Shown piece after piece: positions 58,701 to 64,000 of a stretch of 64,000 nt of DNA (positions within the stretch are counted from its first letter, which is position 1; every line of letters begins with the position of its first letter). The notes beneath the pieces are model-generated. The model did no database searches and was not told where the DNA came from. It saw nothing but the letters and a program-made list of their open reading frames with translations. The stretch is from assembly GCA_016783505.1 (NCBI GenBank), contig JADHWK010000006.1, positions 1 through 64,000 of the forward strand. Reading direction: 5' to 3'. The translations under genes were made by a program, and so were the position numbers. The DNA is from Candidatus Zhuqueibacterota bacterium (GTDB taxonomy: Bacteria; BS750m-G25).

Positions 58701-59340
58701 TCGGGGAGAGTTAATTCCTTTGGGTAGCTTGCCCTTTATGGATGGGGATCGAGCCATGGGGGCGGCCCTTACTGGGGATTGGATTCCGGCTAAGTGGGTA
58801 TTATTGGGGTTGATTAACGGTCCTACGGTCAGGCTGGAGGGTTACATCGTCGGGGATAACCTGATCTGGGTGCGGCCCTCACCCCGGGAGGGGACGGTAG
58901 CCGGGGGGGAGGCCCAGTCGGTCATCGTCCACTTAAACACTGTGGGACTTGAGGAGGGGACATACACCGGTGAAATCCACATTCAGCACTCGGCGGTCGG
59001 GGAGGAAGGGGTCATTCCGGTTACCTTGACGGTTCAGGCCCTCTCGGTGTCTGAAAGGGAATCGTTTAAATTACCGACTGATTATGAATTATTCCAGAAC
59101 TATCCCAATCCCTTCAATCCCTCCACTACCATACAGTATGGTCTGCCCGAACCCGGTAGGGTAACCCTAAAAGTTTACAACATATCTGGTCAGGAGGTAG
59201 CCACCTTGGCTGATGAACATCAACCTGCCGGTTACCACCAGATAAGTTGGGATGCAACCGGTCATTCGTCAGGTATCTATTTTTACCAAATTCAAGCGGG
59301 GGAGTTTCAGAAGGTGAGAAAGATTATTTTTTTGAAGTGA
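55753..59340 (+). CDS. Gingipain-like C25 cysteine peptidase with T9SS sorting domain
   Basis: 1195 residues. Signal peptide (LQILSFSFVLGLALLVLRVNA), a propeptide-type region to about 230, then the C25 catalytic domain: MLIITHDNFYDNVIPLAEWKHRKG, EYVLFVGDVQ, His in WVFYIGHGSPNGW (about 444) and Cys in IISIACSNADLD (about 480). Ig-like and carboxypeptidase-regulatory-like domains follow (TGAVTDAATGDSLAEAVVTVG), a beta-propeller-like part (about 790-1050), and the sorting domain NYPNPFNPSTTIQYGLPEPG...FQKVRKIIFLK. It cleaves proteins outside the cell after export by type IX secretion. The sorting-domain end is nearly identical in DNA to that of the next gene. Confidence 0.9.
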   Translation: MKRAILFLQILSFSFVLGLALLVLRVNAESRWVSLNTIPGDRTEISVLSSDDFRTVIRVTVPGMSVADFSRNGETFQVLTIPDAGTSTDEGKPQLPLIRRLVAVPPDRGIHLKILKEEHHLLSGYRVVPYQKPPLRGESQVEGWVIDETFYSKDDYLPESPVRLEEPVILRDFRAVPLVIEPVSYNPVRGELMVTTQIVVELSYAGAGTGNVKTRPYGPRSRAFDGIYRRTLLNYDQVASTTELGDEGRMLIITHDNFYDNVIPLAEWKHRKGIPTTVVALSEIGANPSPDEIKDFISDAYFNWGVSPEYVLFVGDVQYIPWWVGVHGSRTDHRYATLEGDDFLADVILGRFSVQTPAEADTVVQKSIAYERDPYLDETNWYTSAMVIASADNLDPENGQLAANLFINHGFTTVDELQEIQGTATFSAVENGLNQGRSWVFYIGHGSPNGWTSVHPNFTTGDIDSLTHGHKIPAIISIACSNADLDRPGDVFGEVWMKGRVSGGAANFLGFTELVSFYTSDSLGRGVLYGYFDENIHTFGGATDYGRLFMYQYFGSTGQETMEQCIVLGDPEQNVWSGLPVLLTVIRPEMARIGCSEYEVGVFIEGNPVEGALVCVLNDELYASGYTEEDGGITLILDPPPQTPGEDLFLTVTAHNALPYIDTVQVGGWYGVLTGAVTDAATGDSLAEAVVTVGEIGLVDTTGEDGLFLFEEVPEWNYTVTVTREGYLDWYQEGVVVDSGQTTVLDAGLLHPEFVVDVDSSGIHITLLPGGETNVVFNILNPGNGPLEYGIGLEYPGWTDSVNLDQPLFSYDLGMLTGDERLLGVEFDSSFFYVSGANNSAQPNYIYVFDRDGNLVRAFEQPGGSAGWGFRDLAWDGQFLYGSFGPEITVFDPVGNYVGGIPGPIQPSRAIAYDPGTDHFWVAGVNTGLYEIDRQGDVISSYPCSLRVYGLAWRGDDLEGANLHLFSREGTDQVSTVSKFNPSRGELIPLGSLPFMDGDRAMGAALTGDWIPAKWVLLGLINGPTVRLEGYIVGDNLIWVRPSPREGTVAGGEAQSVIVHLNTVGLEEGTYTGEIHIQHSAVGEEGVIPVTLTVQALSVSERESFKLPTDYELFQNYPNPFNPSTTIQYGLPEPGRVTLKVYNISGQEVATLADEHQPAGYHQISWDATGHSSGIYFYQIQAGEFQKVRKIIFLK

Positions 59341-59360
59341 AATTTAAACCCTTCTCATTT

Positions 59361-59403
59361 AAAAGGCCTATTCATTCATCTTGAGTAGGTCTTTTGTTTT
59401 TTT
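59361..59403 (+). terminator. Terminator after the C25 gene (copied after the next gene)
   Basis: AAAAGGCCTA (59361-59370) and TAGGTCTTTT (59386-59395) pair, followed by a T-run. The same stem with near-identical flanks is at 61939-61981. Confidence 0.8.
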
Positions 59404-59413
59404 GATTTTCTTC

Positions 59414-59442
59414 TTGATTCTATCTCCACAATTCACTATATT
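59414..59442 (+). promoter_or_regulatory. Sigma-70 promoter of the LVIVD-repeat gene
   Basis: TTGATT (59414-59419), 17-bp spacer, TATATT (59437-59442). The leader to 59699 is about 250 bp long and holds no other feature I can name. Confidence 0.55.
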
Positions 59443-59698
59443 TGCTCTGCAGGCCTTTCCATTCGGAGCCTCCTCTGAACTGGTTAGCCCCTTAAAGATA
59501 CCCCTGTTAAGCTACTAATCTTGGTAGGGCTATTGTTGGTTTGCCAACTGAAGTAGTCTATCCGGCTAAGGATTTCAGGGGTTTATTAGTTGTCTTGTTA
59601 TTCTGAAAAGGAAATAACTACTTTCATTAAGGGAGGAGACTAAAATAAAGATGTTAGACCCGCCATACAAAATTCAACGAACAAATGAGGAGATCATT

Positions 59699-61918
59699 AT
59701 GTTTTTGAAATATTGTAAAATCTTATTAGAGACAGTAATGATTGCAATCTTATTTTGCAGTCTTGCTTTTGGCCAGAATAACAGACCAGCAAATGTGCCC
59801 CCAGAACAGCTCCCATCAAGGGATATTCGCCACCATGTAAATTACATACCGCAGGAGACTTTTCAAGCCTTCAGCGATAGTAATACTACACTAATAGGAT
59901 GGTGGGCAAGAGATCCCTGTTATGCCGTGGATGTATTGGGTAACATTGCCTATTTTGGTAATGGGGGCTATCTTGAAGTTGTAGATATATACGATCCGGC
60001 AAATCCCGATGAATTAGGAAAGATATTAACTCCGTCAGAAGTTAGAGGCGTTGCCGTCAGCGGCAGTTACGCCTATGTGGCCAATGGGTGGTATGGGTTA
60101 CGCATCATTGACGTCTCCACCCCTTCCTCTCCGCAAGAAGTGGGCTTCTTTGATACGGGGGACCTTGCTTTTGGCGTTGCAGTCAGCGGCAGTTACGCCT
60201 ATGTGGCCGATAGGAGTGATGGTTTACGCATCATTGACGTCTCCACCCCTTCCTCTCCGCAAGAGGTGGGCTTCTTTGATACGGGGGACCTTGCTTTTGG
60301 CGTTGCAGTCAGCGGCAGTTACGCCTATGTGGCCGATTGGGATGATGGTTTACGCATCATTGACGTTTCCACCCCTTCTTCTCCGCAAGAAGTGGGCTTC
60401 TTTGATACGGGTGGCGAAGCTTTAGGTGTTGCCGTCAGCGGCAGTTACGCCTATGTGGCCGATTGGGATGATGGTTTACGCATCATTGACGTTTCCACCC
60501 CTTCTTCTCCGCAAGAAGTGGGCTTCTTTGATATGGGTGGCTTGGCTTTAGGCGTTGCCGTCAGCGGCAGTTACGCCTATGTGGCCGATGGGGCGGATGG
60601 TTTACGCATCATTGACGTCTCCACTCCCTCCTCTCCGCAAGAAGTGGGCTTCTTTGATATGGGTGGCTTGGCTTTAGGCGTTGCCGTCAGCGGCAGTTAC
60701 GCCTATGTGGCCGATGGTTTACGCATCATTGACGTCTCCACCCCCTCCTCTCCGCAAGAAGTGGGCTTCTTTGATACGGGTAGCTGGGCTCAAGACGTTG
60801 CCGTCAGCGGCAGTTACGCCTATGTGGCCTATGGGTTGGATGGTTTACGCATCATTGACGTCTCCACCCCCTCCTCTCCGCAAGAAGTGGGCTTCTTTGA
60901 TACGAGTAATAATGCTCGGGGCGTTGCCGTCAGCGGCAGTTACGCCTATGTGGCCGATGGGAATGCTGGTTTACGCATCATTGACGTCTCCACCCCTTCC
61001 TCTCCGCAAGAAGTGGGGTTCTTTTTTATGGGGCACAGGGCTTTGGGCGTTGCCGTCAGCGGCAGTTACGCCTATGTGGTCGGGGATGGTTTACGCATCA
61101 TAGACGTCTCCACCCCTTCCTCTCCGCAAGAAGTGGGCTTCTTTGATACGGGTAGCTGGGCTTTAGGCGTTGCCGTCAGCGGCAGTTACGCCTATGTGGC
61201 CGATGGGGGGAATGGGTTACGCATCATAGACGTCTCCACCCCTTCCTCTCCGCAAGAAGTGGGCTTCTTTGATACGGGTGGCGAAGCTTTAGGCGTTGCC
61301 GTCAGCGGCAGTTACGCCTATGTGGCCGATGGGTCTGCTGGTTTACGCATCATTGACGTCTCCACTCCCTCCTCTCCGCAAGAAGTGGGCTTCTTTGATA
61401 CGAGTAGCTATGCTCGTGGCGTTGCCGTCAGCGGCAGTTACGCCTATGTGGCCGATTACTCTGATGGTTTACGCATCATTGACGTCTCCACCCCTTCCTC
61501 TCCGCAAGAAGTGGGCTTCTTTGATACGGGTGGCGAAGCTTTAGGCGTTGCCGTCAGCGGCAGTTACGTCTATGTGGCCGATGGGTTGTATGGTATGTAT
61601 ATTATACAGAACGATCTACTATTAGTTATTAATGAAGAGTCCAGCTATTCCCCAGGGAATTTCTTATTAGCTCAAAATTATCCCAATCCATTTAATCCAA
61701 TAACAACCTTTAAATACGGCCTTCCAAAAGAGTCAAATGTAACCCTGAAGATATTTAACATCCTCGGAAGAAAAGTGACCACCTTGGCTGATGAACATAA
61801 ACCTCCCGGTTACCACCAGATAAGTTGGGATGCAACCGGTCATTCGTCAGGTATCTATTTTTATCAAATTCAAGCGGGTGAGTTTCAGAAGGTGAGAAAG
61901 ATGATTTTTTTTAAGTGA
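59699..61918 (+). CDS. Exported LVIVD-repeat protein with T9SS sorting domain
   Basis: 739 residues from ATG 59699 (GAGGAG eight bases upstream); signal peptide ILLETVMIAILFCSLAFGQ. One diverged repeat is followed by 13 near-identical 42-residue LVIVD-type units (60042 to about 61610), each GVAVSGSYAYVA-x(5)-GLRIIDVS, TPSSPQEVGFFD and four variable residues. Repeats form beta-propeller blades. The scaffold is invariant; changes cluster at two short patches (e.g. NGWYG, DRSDG, DWDDG and GDLAF, GGEAL, SSYAR). Units 6 and 9 are shorter. The end is a sorting domain (NYPNPFNPITTFKYGLP). It is likely a surface adhesin or binding protein. Confidence 0.88.
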   Translation: MFLKYCKILLETVMIAILFCSLAFGQNNRPANVPPEQLPSRDIRHHVNYIPQETFQAFSDSNTTLIGWWARDPCYAVDVLGNIAYFGNGGYLEVVDIYDPANPDELGKILTPSEVRGVAVSGSYAYVANGWYGLRIIDVSTPSSPQEVGFFDTGDLAFGVAVSGSYAYVADRSDGLRIIDVSTPSSPQEVGFFDTGDLAFGVAVSGSYAYVADWDDGLRIIDVSTPSSPQEVGFFDTGGEALGVAVSGSYAYVADWDDGLRIIDVSTPSSPQEVGFFDMGGLALGVAVSGSYAYVADGADGLRIIDVSTPSSPQEVGFFDMGGLALGVAVSGSYAYVADGLRIIDVSTPSSPQEVGFFDTGSWAQDVAVSGSYAYVAYGLDGLRIIDVSTPSSPQEVGFFDTSNNARGVAVSGSYAYVADGNAGLRIIDVSTPSSPQEVGFFFMGHRALGVAVSGSYAYVVGDGLRIIDVSTPSSPQEVGFFDTGSWALGVAVSGSYAYVADGGNGLRIIDVSTPSSPQEVGFFDTGGEALGVAVSGSYAYVADGSAGLRIIDVSTPSSPQEVGFFDTSSYARGVAVSGSYAYVADYSDGLRIIDVSTPSSPQEVGFFDTGGEALGVAVSGSYVYVADGLYGMYIIQNDLLLVINEESSYSPGNFLLAQNYPNPFNPITTFKYGLPKESNVTLKIFNILGRKVTTLADEHKPPGYHQISWDATGHSSGIYFYQIQAGEFQKVRKMIFFK
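60042..61610 (+). repeat. 13 tandem 126-bp repeats inside the LVIVD gene
   Basis: The DNA units (ggcgttgccgtcagcggcag, tacgcctatgtggccgat) are nearly identical at silent sites as well as in protein, with a 126-bp period, so the array expanded or was homogenised recently. Two units lack about three codons after tatgtggcc. Confidence 0.95.
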
Positions 61919-61938
61919 GATTTAAACCCTTTTCATTT

Positions 61939-61981
61939 AAAAGGCCTATTCATTCATCTTGAGTAGGCTTTTTGTTTTTTT
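61939..61981 (+). terminator. Terminator after the LVIVD gene
   Basis: AAAAGGCCTA (61939-61948) and TAGGCTTTTT (61964-61973), then a T-run; near-copy of the one at 59361. Confidence 0.8.
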
Positions 61982-61991
61982 GAATTTATAC

Positions 61992-62019
61992 TTGATTTTT
62001 AAAGATTAATTGCTATATT
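61992..62019 (+). promoter_or_regulatory. Sigma-70 promoter of the beta-helix gene
   Basis: TTGATT (61992-61997), 16-bp spacer, TATATT (62014-62019), about 80 bp before the probable start at 62100. Confidence 0.55.
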
Positions 62020-62099
62020 AAATGATGTAATCCTAATTTACTGGAATCCAAACCTTCCTGAGTGTTATATTCCTACCTGTATTATGTAAGGAGACTAAA

Positions 62100-63698
62100 A
62101 CGAGAAAATTATTTAAAAGCTTTTACTTCGGATTGTTTATGGTCGCCATAGCAAATGCAACCATCATCAATGTCCCGGGAGATCAACCGACAATTCAGGC
62201 TGGGATCAATATTGCAGTGAATGGTGACACTATTCTTGTCCAACCTGGCAGCTATGTAGAAAACATCAATTTTAACGGAAAAAATATTGTTGTAGGATCA
62301 TTGTTTCTAACAACAGGCGACACTGCCTACATCTCACAGACCGTGATTGATGGAGACTCCAGCGGAAGTGTTGTAACGTTTGAGAATAGTGAGGATACGA
62401 CGGCGGTGTTAAGGGGGTTTACGATTACAAACGGTTCGTATGGTTCTGGTGGTGGGATTTACTGCTTGAATTCCAGTCCAAGATTGGTGAATGTGACAAT
62501 GATAGGTAATTCTGCTGATGAATATGGTGGCGGTATTTTCTGTAGTGATGAATCCAGCCCAAGTTTGGAGAATGTTACGATAAGTGGGAATACGGCTGAT
62601 GATGGTGGTGGGATTTACTGTTATGAATCCAGCCCGAGTTTAATAAATGTGACGGTGAGTGGAAACACATCCTCTTCTTACGGCGGCGGGATTTGCTGCA
62701 TTGTTAATTCCAATCTGAGTTTTGTGAACGTGACAATAACAAATAATTATGCTTATTCTGGGGGAGGGATTTGGTGTGTTGAATCCAGCCCGAGTTTGGA
62801 GAATGTGACCATAATAGTAAATTCTGCTATAAATGGTGGCGGGATTTTCTGTGATGTCAACTCCAGCCCGAGTTTGGATAATGTTACGATAAGTGGGAAT
62901 ACGGCTGTTTATTCTGGCGGCGGGATTTACTGTCGGAATAATTCTATCCCAAGTTTGTCGAATGTAACCATAAGCGAGAATACGGCTCATATTGGTGGTG
63001 GGATTTACTGTCATGATAATTCCAACCCGACTTTGATAAATACCGTCCTCTGGAACGATTTGTCGCAGGAGATTTATTTCTGCCAATATGGAGACTCAAG
63101 TTCCATTACAATCGCCTATTCCGATGTGCAGGGTGGGCAAGATAGTATTGTAACCAACGACAATGGCACTGTGAACTGGCTGGAAGGGAATATTGATACC
63201 GATCCGCTGTTTGTTGATGCTACAAGTGGTGATTTTCACCATCAAGAAGGTTCCCCCTGTATAGATGCAGGAATACCAGACACTTCTGGGTTAAATCTAC
63301 CACTTTGGGATTTAGATGGTAATCAGCGTATCTGGGATGGTGATGGAGACGGTTCAGCGATTATTGATATGGGTGCTTATGAATATGGTTCTCCGTCAGT
63401 TGTCGGGATAGATGATAATGCTATGGTTGAACTAATAAGCTTTAATCTTTACCAAAATTACCCCAATCCCTTCAACCATATGAGCACAATCAAATACGGG
63501 TTTCCCAAAGAGTCAAAGGTAACCTTGAAGATCTTTGACATCCTAGGGCGGGAAGTGACTACTTTGGTCAATGAACATCAGACTGCCGGTTATTATCAGG
63601 TAAGTTGGGATGCATCCGGTTATTCGTCTGGTATCTATTTTTATCAAATTCAAGCTGGTGAGTTTCGGAAGGTGAGGAAGATGGTTTTGTTGAAATAA
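62100..63698 (+). CDS. Exported parallel beta-helix protein with T9SS sorting domain; possible ACG start
   Basis: About 532 residues if started at the ACG at 62100. The first ATG/GTG/TTG is a TTG at 62133, which would leave a signal peptide of only about 9 residues (FMVAIANA). Reading from ACG 62100 gives a full signal (RKLFKSFYFGLFMVAIANA), and AAGGAG lies at 62087-62092, the usual distance. The mature protein has repeated beta-helix rungs (GGGIYCLNSSPRLVNVTM, GGGIFCSDESSPSLENVTISGN, GGGIYCHDNSNPTLINT), each with a Cys and GGGI turn, and ends with NYPNPFNHMSTIKYGFPKES...RKVRKMVLLK. It is a surface-exposed, adhesin-like or polysaccharide-binding protein. Confidence 0.75.
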   Translation, partial: TRKLFKSFYFGLFMVAIANATIINVPGDQPTIQAGINIAVNGDTILVQPGSYVENINFNGKNIVVGSLFLTTGDTAYISQTVIDGDSSGSVVTFENSEDTTAVLRGFTITNGSYGSGGGIYCLNSSPRLVNVTMIGNSADEYGGGIFCSDESSPSLENVTISGNTADDGGGIYCYESSPSLINVTVSGNTSSSYGGGICCIVNSNLSFVNVTITNNYAYSGGGIWCVESSPSLENVTIIVNSAINGGGIFCDVNSSPSLDNVTISGNTAVYSGGGIYCRNNSIPSLSNVTISENTAHIGGGIYCHDNSNPTLINTVLWNDLSQEIYFCQYGDSSSITIAYSDVQGGQDSIVTNDNGTVNWLEGNIDTDPLFVDATSGDFHHQEGSPCIDAGIPDTSGLNLPLWDLDGNQRIWDGDGDGSAIIDMGAYEYGSPSVVGIDDNAMVELISFNLYQNYPNPFNHMSTIKYGFPKESKVTLKIFDILGREVTTLVNEHQTAGYYQVSWDASGYSSGIYFYQIQAGEFRKVRKMVLLK

Positions 63699-63718
63699 GG
63701 CCAAATAACCAAACCAAG

Positions 63719-63861
63719 TGTAGCCGCACCCCGAAACTTCGGGGTGCGTAATTATCATTCAGTCGGGCTCCAGCCGATCAGTCTGGCGCCTGATTGTTGG
63801 CAGGCATAAAGTCATGCCTGCGGCAGGCAGGCGCCTATGGCGTGACCTGCGGCTACATTCA
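63719..63861. repeat. Nested composite palindrome
   Basis: Perfect outer arms TGTAGCCGCA (63719-63728) and TGCGGCTACA (63848-63857) enclose GCACCCCGAA-AC-TTCGGGGTGC (63726-63747), then tcagtcgggctccagccgatc and gtctggcgcctgatt (63759-63796), then GGCAGGCAT...ATGCCTGC and ggcaggcaggcgcc (63800-63834). Several families of palindromes seem to have inserted into one another. Confidence 0.75.
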
Positions 63862-63897
63862 AAAAAAGAGCCCATCAAATGATGGGGCTTTTTATTT
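63862..63897 (+). terminator. Terminator downstream of the beta-helix gene
   Basis: AGCCCATC (63869-63876), AAAT loop, GATGGGGCT (63881-63889), then TTTTTATTT, with a complementary A-run before the stem. The last ~100 bp (63898-64000) hold nothing I can name. Confidence 0.8.
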
Positions 63898-64000
63898 CTG
63901 CCTGTCCCCTAAAACTGGGAATAAGTTTTGTTGCTTCAAGGTTGCACCTTGAAGCATTACTTAGGGAATAGAAGGAAGTATAAATTTTAGATACAAAAAA

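Noticed and set aside
60042-61610. Regular repeats that could be taken for a CRISPR-like array
   Set aside because: The 126-bp period is coding in one long frame, there are no unique spacers of equal length, and the encoded units form an LVIVD repeat protein.

Overview
The window is a contiguous piece of chromosome from an uncultured bacterium, most likely of the Fibrobacteres-Chlorobi-Bacteroidetes (FCB) superphylum or a neighbouring candidate phylum such as KSB1, Zixibacteria, Marinimicrobia or Edwardsbacteria. The evidence is six large exported proteins ending in a type IX secretion (Por) type-A sorting domain (N-Y-P-N-P-F-N-P motif plus a terminal basic 'RKM/I..' tail), two PorV/FadL-like outer-membrane proteins, a GWxTD-domain protein and a gingipain-like C25 peptidase. 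Promoters are of the ordinary sigma-70 form (TTGAC(T/A)-N17-TATATT or TAAATT), not the Bacteroidota -33/-7 form, so a true Bacteroidota member is less likely. The species cannot be named from the sequence alone.

Layout. 1-3.9 kb: a broken lipoprotein gene, glutamine synthetase, a K+ channel with RCK domain and a cyclic-nucleotide-binding protein. 3.9-5.9 kb: two unrelated toxin-antitoxin pairs in duplicated flanks, just before valS. 5.9-14.6 kb: valS (with a repeat inserted in its zinc region), an AAA ATPase, a DUF4139 protein, a PIN toxin with a broken antitoxin, and recG. 15-22 kb: parA-parB followed by an exported subtilase, a VUT/YhhQ transporter and a UbiA-type prenyltransferase. 22-33 kb: DUF362 protein, outer-membrane barrels, a CxxCH lipoprotein, a GAF/PAS sensor, a histidine kinase interrupted by stops, an MNT-type nucleotidyltransferase interrupted by a stop, an HD exonuclease, a zinc-ribbon protein and a REP-associated (RAYT) transposase. 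33-38 kb: mazG (minus strand), then two cohesin-like sorted proteins and a PorV-like porin. 38.3-43.6 kb: tRNA-Val, then four tRNA-Asp copies (one intact), a GIY-YIG ORF wedged between two of them, and an AT-rich island carrying two CTP-type nucleotidyltransferases, an organophosphate-type (OPA) transporter and a porin-like barrel. 43.6-64 kb: an NhaC antiporter (minus strand), a catalytically degenerate GH2 membrane fusion, smc, GWxTD and TPR proteins, and three sorted giants: C25 peptidase, a near-identical LVIVD-repeat protein and a parallel beta-helix protein.

The strongest themes are (i) tRNA-Asp used repeatedly as a landing or duplication site, with a GIY-YIG nuclease ORF whose stop codon lies inside the intact tRNA; (ii) an island that looks like uptake plus CTP activation of a phospho-compound; (iii) palindromic and 'stuttering' intergenic repeats that have invaded coding genes (valS, the RAYT gene itself, a PorV signal peptide) and tRNAs; (iv) modular exchange, seen in TA cargos between shared flanks and in a sorting-domain-plus-terminator cassette copied between neighbouring genes. 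Several frames are interrupted by in-frame stops of all three types, which points to gene decay or consensus error rather than stop-codon recoding. All functional assignments come from motif reading alone.
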